Of a stretch of 64,000 nucleotides of DNA, positions 34,765-46,400 are shown in pieces. The stretch covers positions 59,589,311 through 59,653,310 of the forward strand of contig OX578282.1 in the NCBI GenBank assembly GCA_951217055.1, in the 5' to 3' direction. A program made the translations under genes and the position numbers. Origin of the DNA: Gerris lacustris. Lineage: Eukaryota; Arthropoda; Insecta; Hemiptera; Gerridae. The notes below the pieces were generated by a model, which saw nothing but the letters and a program-made list of their open reading frames with translations, ran no database searches and had not been told where the DNA came from. Position 1 is the first letter of the stretch, and every line of letters begins with the position of its first letter.

Positions 34765-36130
34765 ATGTATGATGATTTAAATTCAGATGAAGTTTTGTTC
34801 GACTTTGTCACCTGTATTTCCTATTAATTTTACTTGTTCTGAAAAATAGACGATTGCCCAAGTGTATTAGCTTCCCTATAATATCTGTTCGTAAGAATAG
34901 CTTAGATTTTTTCCCATGGATCAAAGTGTAGGGACGAAGAAAGTTTTCTTTACCCAGAAGAAATAAGTCTTTTGGCAGTAAAGAATATTAATACTAGAAA
35001 TGATTAAAAAATATAATTTAACGCAAAGAGCCTAAAGAAACAAAAAAAGAAACAATATTTTTCCTATATACCTTCGTAGAAGGTGAGGATAAGTAAAAAC
35101 AAACGAATAGCGTCCCATAAATAGGACATTTTTAGATAAAACACTTATTTGTTCAAATTACTTCTAGTTTTAGAAGCAAAACGTTATAAATGTTTAACAT
35201 TTAAAGTGAGCATTCATCTGAAAATCTGATGAAAATTTTGTTTAAAAACACCTGCCACCAATGCGTAGGAGCTAAATTATAAAACAGATGATTAAATCCA
35301 TATGTTTATTTTCCTCGTAATGCTTCTATTATTTATAATATTTTCCTTAAGAGATAAATTTAGGGTATAAAGTATCAAAATGTTTATAAAAATAAAATTT
35401 TTCGAGGAATATCTCACGATGTCTGACTTGTTTATATACCGTCTGTTTCAGACCCTATGTCAAGGGTTGTGAGTAGGTTTGGGAATAATTTCAAACTCTT
35501 TCCAACCTCGTGTGGGAGGAATAAAGGGTGTTCCCTTCCTAGATAAACCCAAAATTTATTTCATAAATCAAATTTATTTCCTGGAACGTGCTGGGGGATT
35601 TCCTAGTAGTAGAAGTAGAGATTTTTTGATTTTGAATTTTCTTTTCTTTTTTAGTAACGTTAAAAAAGAACATTGAACTTATGCATTAGTTCCTTAAGCT
35701 AAATTTAACATATTATTTAATATCCACGATGAATGAAAAAAATGCATTAATAGCATAATTAATAGCATGCATCATGTGAAAAAATTATATTTTTTATGGT
35801 TTGTTCTCACAGAAAAATTCTATAATAATTGGAGACTTCTTTTGCGGCTTTCCCAAGAAGTTATAGATTGCAATAATACATCTTAAACATCGGAAATCAG
35901 TTATTATAAAAAAATAATTTTTAAATAAATTAGTAGCGAATAAGTATAATGAAGAATGCTTAAAAGTCACAATTTTTTTTTTTTTTTTTTTTTAAAGTGG
36001 CTCTATTAAATTTTCAGCATGTTCTTAAATGAAGATTTATAATATTACTTTTTTCAAATGTAACCTGTCCCCAAAAATTACAATTTTATAAAATCAAAAT
36101 CGGAAAAACTGGACCAAATTTTGACTATTT
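34765..36130. other. Unassigned sequence
   Basis: No recognised gene. A TATATAAAC on the minus strand at about 35428-35437 has no supporting exon. A poly-T run lies at about 35971-35992. Confidence 0.4.
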
Positions 36131-37088
36131 GGGTGATTCCAATTTAAAGTGCAATTTTCATGTCCTAGATGAATAACTTGAGCGTTTTTCACATAATTTA
36201 CAGGATTTTTCTTCATGGTAACTCAATTAAGCTAACAGAACTACAACCAAGCAAAAAAATAATGCGCCGCTTAATTTTAATCGCTACAATAATTTTCAAA
36301 AGGCGATTTTGTAACAACCGTGGCTGTCCATAAGTCAGTTGTTCTTATTCACTTCACTCTAGCTCATACATTAATAATTTTATTCAAAAACTTATTGGAT
36401 AATTTTGAAGTAGGGTCCTTCCAGGATTAAAATATGTGTTAGCTATTAGAAATAATAAATTATTACTAAACGGAACTTCGAGTTAAAGTTTGTCCTTTAA
36501 AAAAATGTAATTACCGTGTCATTATATATATGTGACCCCTACTCTGGTTGTGGCAGGGAGGTTTTATGTGGCGAGAGATTTTTGCAATGCCGCAACACTG
36601 GTTTTCTAGCAACAGTTGATAGGGGATGAGCTGAACCCTTCAGCTGGGATCTCGCGTTATTCCGATTGTTCTTCCAGTTACGTACCCTTTTAAACGTAAT
36701 TACCGTGCATGACATTAAAGTTTATTTTCAAAAACTTTTTAGGTTAAGTTATAGTTCATTGTTTAGGCTTTCAAGAGTGCTATTTAATGGTGTATTAAAA
36801 TTGGATTTTTATTTTAAACTACTGACCATAATATTTTCTTAAAGTGTGAAATGTAACAACCGTGCACGAAAATGTGTAATTCACGTGGCTTAATTAACAT
36901 GTTTTAAATAAACTTAATTCCGGCCTAAAAATTTAAAAAATGATTTCCCATCTGTCCCATTGCTGCAATATATCTGAAATTACTCCGAGAACATTCCATA
37001 ATTTTTCCTGAATTATTTTAAAATGTCAAAATTTTCAGTCTAAGTCCAATTTTAGATTCCAAAATAGCACTTTAAATTGGAATCACCC
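36131..37088. mobile_element. TIR element with ATTT duplication
   Basis: Ends GGGTGATTCCAATTTAAAGT and ACTTTAAATTGGAATCACCC are perfect inverses. Flanks are ATTT on both sides (36127-36130 and 37089-37092). The interior repeats ACAACCGTG / ATTACCGTG several times. No transposase was seen; the superfamily is unclear. Confidence 0.65.
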
Positions 37089-37092
37089 ATTT

Positions 37093-37885
37093 AAGAAAAA
37101 AGTGTTCTTTACAGCTTTTTTTGTTTCTATTCAATTTTTTTTTTTCGCGTAAACATGTGAATAGCGTTTCAAAAATTTCGATCCGGGAACACACTATATA
37201 CTAGGTGTGCAATGCAGTTGTCTGCTTGCAATATTGAGCTGAGCGTGCATTTTAATATTAAATTTTATCCATGCATTATTAATGCAGTACTCAGTATAAA
37301 CACAGTATATATATATTAAACAGCTGATAGTTAACAATAGAATGTTTTATTTATAAACAGCTGAAATCAGATCAAAAGTAGTAAACATTCTAATTTTTAA
37401 TTAAAAATCATTTTTTCCTGTTATTCTATTTTACCTCCCTCATAAATTAAAATATTACAAAAGTGAACATAATAACAATAACTGTACTCTTAAAGAGCTT
37501 TCCAACGACATGCATCATGAACTATTATAACTTTTGTACCCCGTACCTCGTACCCCTGTGTACCAATTTGGACCATTTCAGATTTATACCTTCCTATGGT
37601 TGGTCACAATGACCGTTCAGGAGGAGTATGGGTCCAACCAAATGCAAAGTGTAATATAAGAGCTTCTCTTCGCTCAGCTTAATAAATGTACAGAAATGTT
37701 TGCAATTGACCATATATCGCATACCTATAATCTTGAAATCTTTGCCATATTAATAAATAATAGTCTCATTTTTTTGGTATTAACCATTTAAATGTATGTT
37801 CGATATTATAGTATGCTAAACTCAAGAAGAATATTTCTAACTTTGGAAAAAATCTAGCTTAAAGATGATGAAGGAAAATCAAAAT
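37093..37885. other. Unassigned sequence
   Basis: No gene or clear repeat family. A/T-rich with a few short palindromes. Confidence 0.4.
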
Positions 37886-38910
37886 AGTCTGCCAATGATT
37901 GTTACACAAATAGCTTCCTCGCGTTCATACTTTAATGATTTTACAACTTATTTTTGTTAAATATATTTAATTTTCCCAATGTTTTGCTTCCGAGCTTACC
38001 GAAGGTAACGAAATCAATGTGATCGTTCTGGAGAACAACAAATTTTTAGGTCTAAGATTTCAAAAATTTCAAGTCATAAATCCGTTTTCAAACATCAGGG
38101 AACATTTTTGGTTCCGTGTCTGTCTGTTGTTGGACTGTCGCTCATTTGTCGCGGAAGCTATGTGAGGAAGCTATGGCTATGCCCACAAAAATACATTTAT
38201 TTACACCTACAGCTTTAAAAGTACATATCTGTTGTGTATGAAACTTTTATAGTTTGTCGTAAGTAACCCGCAGATAGCCTCAGATTAATTTTAACCGACT
38301 GCGCTCTTTACCTTTGGCTAAATTTCTACTTTAATTCAAGTAAAAAATCAAAACTATTTTTATCAGATTAACAAAACGGAGGAAACAATTAAACAATAAT
38401 GGCTTGCAAAAGCATAAAATCAATAAAGTACGTGATGCGAGGAAGCTTTGTCCAACAACCATTTGCAGTCTATTTTACATGAAAGTATCAATTTCGCAAA
38501 ATTTAAAAACCGCGGACGATTGAAATTAATCTGGTGCTATATGCGGGCTACTTTTGACAAACCATCCAAATTTCATATATATCAGATGAGTACTTTTGAT
38601 AGGTGCAGTAAATGTATGTTTGTGCGTATGAGAAAGAGAAACTAATGGGCACAGAAATTTGAAAACTATATGCGACCAACAATGTTGTGACCTACCATCC
38701 AAATTTCATTAAAATCGGACGTGTAGTTTTTAAGATATGTTGGATCACAAAAATTGAGCTACAGACCGACAGACAGACACGGAACCAAAATCCCCTGATG
38801 TCTGAAACGGATTTCTGTCTTGGAATGTTTTTAAATCTGAGACACAAAATATTTTCGTTCTGCAGAACGATCTCATAGCTTCCGTTACCTTTGGTATGCT
38901 TGAAAGCAAT
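37886..38910. mobile_element. Cluster of three family B copies
   Basis: 37886-37980 is a minus-strand terminal piece (CTGCCAATGATTGTTACACA). 37983-38472 is a full plus-strand B copy (TTGCTTCCGAGCTTACCGAA to ACCATTTGCAGTCTA). 38473-38910 is a minus-strand copy lacking its outer end, closing with GCTTCCGTTACCTTTGGTAT. The full copy therefore lies between two opposite-strand pieces. Confidence 0.75.
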
Positions 38911-39900
38911 TATTGTAATTTGTCATCATTGAAATTACCGCGTTTATTTTTAACAAAAGAATTTGAATATCTCTTCAAGTTAGTTTATAAACCTTACTAA
39001 GTTAAAAAAGAAATACTATTTAGCGAAGAGCGGGGTTCCCAACTAGTAATAATTATCAATAAGTCGGGCTGGTCATAAAATCTAAGTCTAGTGTCTAAGG
39101 TAACACGCAGATAGCTGATGTCAGGTTTTAAATTGATCACCTTTACGACTTCTTTCTAATTCAAGGATGTTAGATTGGTATGCCTTCAAAAAGCTGTTTA
39201 TTGCGTTTATTTTCACGACCTCCTAATAACATTTTTGAAACAAATTCAATATTGAAATAAGCACATTCAACTACCGGTTTACCAAATTCATTTACACACT
39301 TAAATTCCACGTCATTTTCCAATAAGGCGTTACTATAGCAATCACTTCCTCGGTGACTAATCAACTTAATGTTGCTTACTTAAAAGGACTTATTTCATAA
39401 GAACTTTCTCATGAACTTTCTAGGGTCATTAAGTTAACTGTTACATAATTTACCTTAGTTACTCTCAGACTTACCTTTAGAATATGGACACTTAATATTT
39501 TTAGCCTAGCACAAATTATTCCTTTGAAATGAGCCTGTGCAATGAGAACTTCCTTTTAGGGAACTGAGAAAATGACATAGATCCTTACAAGGAGTCTGGT
39601 TCAACTAAAAAATTTAATTATTCTGTATTTTTACTAAGCAAGCTTATTCAAGTTAAGAGTGTTCAGTGTTCAGGTAATGAGTATGAAACATATTTTTTCA
39701 ATTAGAAAGGAAATACCTTATGTCTTAGAAATATGTCATATTTATTATTTATTTATTTTTATCCATCATGTTTCTAATGGTTTGCAATATGTATTATTCT
39801 TATTTCTTAATTTTCCTGCTTTAATTCCCGTTGACTTAATATTAATAATTCCTTTTGTCTGAGTGTTAGGTGTAGGTAATATAAATTGGTTAAGCACCGA
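38911..39900. other. Unassigned sequence
   Basis: No gene model could be supported. The 64-residue minus-strand frame at 39170-39364 has no recognised domain. Confidence 0.4.
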
Positions 39901-39904
39901 CTGG

Positions 39905-40237
39905 AAGGATGTAAATTACAAGTGTGTACTTAAAATGATAACTGTCCAGCTTTAAATGTGAAGCTAGTAAATGCCCTTCTTATTCAAAAAGGGACTTAAA
40001 GGTCTATGCTCTTTCTGGTGCAACTTTGGTCATGCTCCTTTGCTTTATAACAGGGATTGGAGATCCAGGAATCTCCAATCCCTGGAAGGAGATCCCTGCT
40101 CTAAAGCAAAGGAGCATGACCAAAGTTGTACTAGAAACGGCATAGGCCGTTAAGTCCCGTTTTAAATAAGATGGGCATTTATGATCACCACATCTATCAT
40201 TTCAAGTACCCACTTGTAATTTACATCCTGAGACCGG
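39905..40237. mobile_element. Fold-back element (near-perfect palindrome)
   Basis: Arms start GGATGTAAATTACAAGTG and end CACTTGTAATTTACATCC. The centre is GATTGGAGATCCAGGAATCT, CCAATCC near 40070. Inner arms share GCAAAGGAGCATGACCAAAG. Total about 330 bp with almost no spacer. Confidence 0.7.
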
Positions 40238-40512
40238 ATCTGGTCCTCGAGACGTTTTTATTCGGCCCGCCGCGTCACAAAAGAAGTTAACAAATAAATC
40301 TAAACAATGTAAAAATATCAAATGCCATTTCAAACATCAAAAAGTCCAGCACGAGTCAAATTGAGGTTTTATTTGGCCGAAATGGATATGCATATCCGAA
40401 TATTGCCTGATATTGTAAAGTCCGTTAGCTGAGTATTGCTTACTTCATCCGGCTCGCTTTAGACCATCCTATCCAGATCCGGCCCTTATACCAAAAAGAT
40501 TAGAGACCCCAG
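40238..40512. mobile_element. hAT-like non-autonomous fragment
   Basis: Minus strand: CTGGGGTCTCTAATCTTTTT, then GGGCCGGATCTGG and GCGAGCCGG, and at the other end CGGCGGGCCGAATAAAAACG. Paired 'GGGCCGG' termini are typical of a hAT branch. No clear duplication was found. Confidence 0.4.
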
Positions 40513-40609
40513 CTTTATAGAGTTGAGGAATAATGCGAAAAATATGGAATGCTCCCTCTTACGTCCAACTGTATATAACATAAAGACCTAAATGTTTCCC
40601 TCACCCATA

Positions 40610-40905
40610 TCCTTGCATCCTTTTATTACAAGTCATTCAACGCTAAGCTTATCTACCATCCAAATCATTATCATTACAAGTCATTCAACGCTAAGCTCAT
40701 CCACCATTCAAATCATTATCATTACAAGTCATTCAGCGCTAAGCTCATCCACCATCCAAATCATTATCATTACAAGTCATTCAACGCCAAGCTCATCCAC
40801 CATTCAAATCATTATCATTACTAGTCATTCAGCGCTAAGCTTATCCACCATCTAAATCATTATCATTACAAGTCATACAGCGCTAAGCTCATCCACCATC
40901 TTAAT
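40610..40905. repeat. 48-bp minisatellite, about 6 copies
   Basis: Unit: ATCATTATCATTACAAGTCA, TTCAACGCTAAGCTCATCCA, CCATTCAA, repeated with few changes. An 87-residue open frame through it is only the repeat read in one frame (48 is a multiple of 3). Confidence 0.9.
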
Positions 40906-41109
40906 CCTTTCGCCCAGAACCTATCCTCTCATATTCCTAGCAATCCGAGGCGACGCCTAAAGAAAAAATGGTCCTGTGACCATCTTGGGGACTAATGCTG
41001 CTGTAATCAAAATTATTGGAGTACCACCAATGGGTTGGGTCTTAAAATCTGAGTTGTAATTGTGCTGTAATTACCTTAAGTGAAATAAGCTGGTTGATAT
41101 AATTAATTT

Positions 41110-41610
41110 TTTTCCGCGGTAGGCTGTGAAATAGTAACTTTAGAGCCTAAAAAACATAGCTAAAATCCATTTTTTCATTACGTGGACTTAAAAAATCTTT
41201 TCATTACTCCTAGCTGTAAAGAAAAAATCTTTTACGTCCTAGGCACTAAAAGATTTTTTCTTTACGGCGGGTAGTTGTCAAAACTTCCGTTAGTAGTGCT
41301 GCAGTCTTTGTAGAAATGCTTCTAGTACGATAAAAATCCGCTAGATGTCAATGAGTTTTATTTATCTTTTCTTATAGTGTAACCTCATTTTAAGGTTTCT
41401 TTTTTTAAGTCTTAAGTATGTACTAATATTTGTAATTATTATATATTGATTAGTGATTAATATTTAATGTTTTTTCATTGTCTGCTACCTCGGAAAAAAT
41501 AGCATATGCTACGCGACTTTGAAGTGTTTTATCTTTACCTTGGCAATATTTACTGTCTCGCTTCGCTCGACAGTAAATGTAATTGCCGCGGTAAAGAAAA
41601 AACTCACTTC
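41110..41610. repeat. Family L repeat, copy 2
   Basis: TAGGCTGTGAAATAGTAACT, TTAGAGCCTAAAAAACATAG matches 27507-27550. Downstream, TTTACTGTCTCGCTTCGCTC, GACAGTAAATG is a G/C-richer hairpin, with TTTACCTTGGCAATA inverted as AATTGCCGCGGTAAAG. Confidence 0.5.
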
Positions 41611-42145
41611 ACAGCCTTGTAACATAATATACTATTATAGTTGTGGCTACATAATAAACGAAAAAAATAAAAATAAATAACATTTATCAATGAAAATTGT
41701 AATTTTTTACTGTTTTCCCGTGAAGCATGTACATATTTTTTATTGACGTGCTTCTGAAATTTATTAAACAAGACTAGTAGCGTGTAGTAGCGCGTTCTAT
41801 ATCTGAACACAGTGAATTTATATTTTTTATAGAGACCATAGATTATGAGAATAATCTAATATATAAATATACAGGGTATTCCTAAATATCATGTACATAC
41901 GGAACGGGGTCATTTTTGGCTTATTTTGTTTACTAAAAATTCATATAAACATAGGTGCGCAAACGTTTCGATACCGATCTATACAGGAGGTGTGAAAATT
42001 TCAAGATTATTTTTGTTTTTGGAACGAAGTTCCTTATGGCACGTTCTGGAGCCCGGGAGTGAATCCGAAAAAAACGACCAAATTCACCGACACAAAATAA
42101 CCGTCACAAAATCACCGTCACGCAAAATCCGTCACGAAATCTACA
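41611..42145. other. Unassigned sequence
   Basis: No gene recognised. CACCGTCACAAAATC-type short repeats occur at about 42085-42145, just before a family A fragment. Confidence 0.35.
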
Positions 42146-42303
42146 GATGACGATAACTTGAGTAAAAGCTCACCGAGTGAGATGGAATTTGGTACACATG
42201 TTCATTTTACCAATGCCCAGGCTGAGTTTGTCGGAAAACGTTATCAGCCCAAGCGTTCACACGCAACGCTCGCGTAAACGTAAGCTTTAAAAGACGGGAA
42301 AAA
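42146..42303 (+). mobile_element. Family A internal fragment
   Basis: GATGACGATAACTTGAGTAA, CATGTTCATTTTACCAATGC and CAACGCTCGCGTAAACGTA. Both ends of the family are missing. Confidence 0.7.
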
Positions 42304-43167
42304 GTGTTATTAAGGAAGCCTGTTACTTCACTTGTTTGATTATTTTTTTAAAAATCATGCTTTAAAAATGTTCGTAACAAATGTCGTTATTGACTATTTC
42401 ACAACTCATTTTTTTAAGCATTCGGGAAATACATTACCGTAAAAGTGTTTGCTTTCAAGATAGTGGTAAAGTATATAACTAGAACTAGAACCGTTCAGTA
42501 CTAGCTCTAGGACTTACTATTACTACTAATAGAACACTTAAATAGTAATACTCTACCTAAATCAGTATTTAATGTTAGTTTTAATAATTTGATTACAATA
42601 ATCTATGAATACTTAGAGATTTAACGCATTAAAGGTTTACAAATAACACAAAACTATTGTTTTCTCAATATTCCCTTTCATTTTAATTCACAGTAAGTCT
42701 TTTTATAATTTCATAAAACAAAAATAAATAAAAAAATCATACATAAAATAAATTAACAAAGTATAGGCAGTTGTATTGAGCCTACCTATATAAAATTAAT
42801 TATTGCCATTTTTGTTTTAAATTAGGACCACTAGATTACTTAAAGAAAATTCTCTTAATAAATAAATTACACATTAGGACCATTTGTTTGTAAATAATAA
42901 TTATAAATTAAACCTTAATATAAGCTCTATTAACGACTTAAGGATCATTATACTGAATAATCGCTTTTTAAAACAATTTACTATACATATTTAATTCTAT
43001 TTTTATAATTAAGAACTTATTATTTAATGACAAAGCCATTTTTTTTTTTAATTCTAAGTAAAGTACTAAGTTGTTAAAATTAAGTTTTTCTAAACCGAAA
43101 TTAAAGCTTTTGACAATATTCTATCTTCTTTTGGGGGCTCAAAGAGTTTTCAGGGATTCAGACTCAT
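42304..43167 (-). other. Lipocalin 3' UTR and downstream DNA
   Basis: A/T-rich, non-coding. No AATAAA was confidently placed on the minus strand; ATTAAA at 42995-42990, about 175 nt after the stop, is a possible polyadenylation signal. Confidence 0.35.
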
Positions 43168-43475
43168 TTAGACTTTAGCAGGAACAGCATTGACTTGTTC
43201 TTTGACAACAGGTACTTCTTTGTTCAGTTCCTGCACCTTAACTTGATCTACTGGCTTAGGTTCTACTACTGAAGCGTCCTTTACAGATTCTTTCACGGAG
43301 CCAGGAACAGCTTCTTTTGGAGGATCTGAGGGAATCGGGTCTCCAAGAGAACACTCTTCTTGGTCAGCCTTGACGAAGAAAGTTCTTGAGATCTTATGCT
43401 TGTCGAGAATTCCGTAAGATTTCTGAAGGATGGTACCGGATGGAAGACGATCTCGAGTCATTACCCAGGCGCTCT
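43168..43475 (-). CDS. Lipocalin exon 6: motif 3, C-terminal helix and long tail
   Basis: The acceptor is GATTACAG at 43483-43476. The junction codon is CAG (Q147), followed by SAWVMTRDR, the expected third lipocalin motif (Trp plus Arg). LQKSYGILDKHKISRTFF is the C-terminal helix region, and DQEEC gives the fourth cysteine (C188). Then 60 residues rich in Pro, Val, Lys and Glu run to the stop. The tail has a loose VPxxVKE / VEPKPVDQVKV rhythm, no transmembrane segment and no GPI-like hydrophobic end, so it is probably a disordered secreted extension. Confidence 0.92.
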
Positions 43476-46400
43476 CTGTAATCAAATAGATGTTTCACAT
43501 GAAATTTTTCATCTAGGACTAGATGTGTATTAAATATAAAGAAACTAGTTATTAAAACCTAAACTACAATAATTTTAAGTCTGTGACATAATAATCTCTT
43601 AATATATAGAAGAATGTAATGCCAAAAAGGAAGAAAAATTAGCACTTCATCTAACATAAAAGAAGGAGTTTATTGACGTTGCAGGACAATGATATTAGGG
43701 TAAAGAAAAGATCTCACAGAAAAACATGTAAACTTTGTTTCTCTAAATGAATCAGACTTATTATATAATATTCACTCTATATAATGAACTAATGAACCCT
43801 AAAAAGGAGATTTCCCACGTCTTAAACCTCGTCTCGTCCAGACTGTCGAACCGAACAGAGGAAACGAGCAAAGAATTGGTATCTGCGCATGCCCTGTTTA
43901 AAGTGCGCATGCCCTGTTTAAAGTACGCATGCCCAATTTAAAGTGCGCCTGCGCATCTCACACTAGGCATGCGCAGAGACCAAATGCTTTGCTCATTTCC
44001 TCTGTTCGGTTCGGCAAATCTGGACGAGGCTTTAAAGAATTCACTAGGAAATCTTATTATTTAAATCTAAATTAATCTAATTTAAGAAGAGCGCCCAAAG
44101 AATCTTTTACCTCTCTTTGGATTTGCTTATTTAAATCAGATTCGAAAAGATCTTCTCCAAGCTGTTTATACAAAACAATATCTATTCTTTTAACCTTGAT
44201 TTTTTGGATGATTTATTTATTCTTTTTTTTTGTAAAGTACGAAATATGTTAATGTTCATCTTGTTTGAAAAATATTCAAAACTTCTTTAAAATACAACGA
44301 ATTTTTAAATATTTTTTTTTTAGATTAATGTTGTTTTAGGGTTTTGTTTTAAGGATGTTTTTCAGTCATTATCTGCCTTTGCATACGTTAAAACTTTATA
44401 TTTGTATTTATTACTTAGCCAAACTTAGATGACTAGGTCGACAAAATATACGTAATCCCTATGCAAACATTGTAACATTTATAGTTGGTTACTTAAACCA
44501 TAATTCATTTTTTGAATGACTACAAATTTAAGTTGTATTGTAGTCTACATTTCTAAGCAGTACTAATAAAATACTTATTATACTTAACAATTCATTTAAA
44601 ACTTTATAATATATAATCTTCAATCTTCAATACAATTTCTTTAAATTTAACTTCTTTTTTTGTAGCTTCTATAGCTTTTATATTATACATTTGTAATGCT
44701 ATTGTTAACAACTAGAGAAATATTATTATAAAAATTATTATTTTCCTCCTACAGTTATATTTTCTCACGATGATTAATGACACACTTCTCATAAGATTTT
44801 TTTTTGTCATAATAGAATAATCACAATATATATCTCTGGGATAATTATTGTGACTGTCGAAATTGAATTTTTAAATTAATATTCGTTTTATCAATGTGTG
44901 CTTGAGTAACTAAAATATTCTTGGCAATTACGTGTAATTTTAGCTTTCAATAGTTAGAAATTAATAGTTAAATTCTTAGAATTAAATTTTCTTTTTCCTT
45001 TATATAAAAAAAAAAATTATCTTTAACTAAATCTTACATTGCGTTACCTCTGGAACCAATAGCATTAGAACCTTAGAATTTGGAAATTAGCTTTCCTTTA
45101 CAGAGTCCATTATGAACGTACCCACTGGTAGTCTAGGGTATAGGAAAAAACCTAACGAACCTGTTTTTTTCATCGGGAAATCAAATGTAGACAATTTTAC
45201 TGACTTTGAAGTAATCGTTGAATCTCCTCAAATATGAAGCCGGACTTGCCATCTATTAAATTATAATTTCCTTAAGCATTTTTAAGGACAATTTTACAAA
45301 TAATTTGGATATACTTACGGGAGTTGACAAGAGGACCTAAGCTGGAACAAGCCCATACAACAGAATAGGTGTCGTAATCTGTATCCAGAATCGTGTAGAC
45401 CGTTTCCATAGGCACTGCAATGTAAACTATATTATTAAACATTGTAGATCAATTAAACGTGTTATAATACAGATTTCATTATACATATTTTATTTGAAAT
45501 AAGATAGATTTTGACATTTTTATGTTTAGGCTATGGAACATAAGTAAAAAACGTTACGGTACTTTTAGCTTAAAAACTCAGAAAAGTATATCAGGGAGTT
45601 AAAAAGCTATAGGAGGTGTGCACAGTCTGCCTCTAGCTGTTGGGCCTCCCTCCACCGCAAACCGCAAGTCATAGGACCGAAAAGAGTTGAAAAGATTATA
45701 CGTGTGCCAGGGAGTTAGGAAAGTACAGGAGGTTGACATCAACTCTCAGCCCTCTCGGCCTACCGAGTATGAAGGCATATTAACAATTCGTAGAAGGCGG
45801 ACCGGCTCCTTTGAATTCAGTATAATGTAATCAAGCCGCGGCAGTGCCGATGTAGAGATAAGAATAAACATTATCTTCCATCTACTTTTATCAATTACTT
45901 GAATAAATTACCGATTTTATTTCATTTTATGTTGGTAGTTTACGCAGAGCGAAAACATGAAAATGTCTCACTGTCTTGCGGACTCGTATGCAAGAAGTAT
46001 TTTTAAGTAATTTATTAATTAGATCTTGGTTGCCAAAACAATTTCGTGGAGCTCTTTTTTAGACTGTTACTGCCCTTATAAAAAGCAGAAGGGAATAACA
46101 ATCTAAATAAGGTGTTCAGAATTTTCTTCTTTAGACTGTACCTCCTCTTATATAAACAGAAGTGTGATATTCCTTTGTCCCAAAGTACATTAGACTAAAC
46201 ATCTCTTTGTCTTAATAGTTACTTGGACAAAAGAATGTATAAAAAATTATATCCATTTATATTCTAAAAAAAACATTGATGAGTAACAACGCAAAGAAGT
46301 GCCTTTTGTTGCATACATTGAATAATGAAATAATATTGAGCTAAATGATAATATTAAAATGAACTAATAAAACTTTTATTGCCTAGAAGGTATAAACAGT

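Noticed and set aside
35420..35470. Minus-strand TATATAAAC as promoter of the partial lipocalin
   Set aside because: No initiator at the right distance and no leader exon with a credible donor could be tied to it.
39170..39364. 64-residue minus-strand frame
   Set aside because: Non-repetitive but with no domain, splice partner or recognisable homology; not supportable as a gene.
39960..40180. MicroRNA precursor
   Set aside because: The hairpin is too long and too perfect, and behaves like a fold-back transposon.
40592..40855. 87-residue repetitive frame
   Set aside because: It is the 48-bp minisatellite; a unit length divisible by three keeps the frame open by chance.
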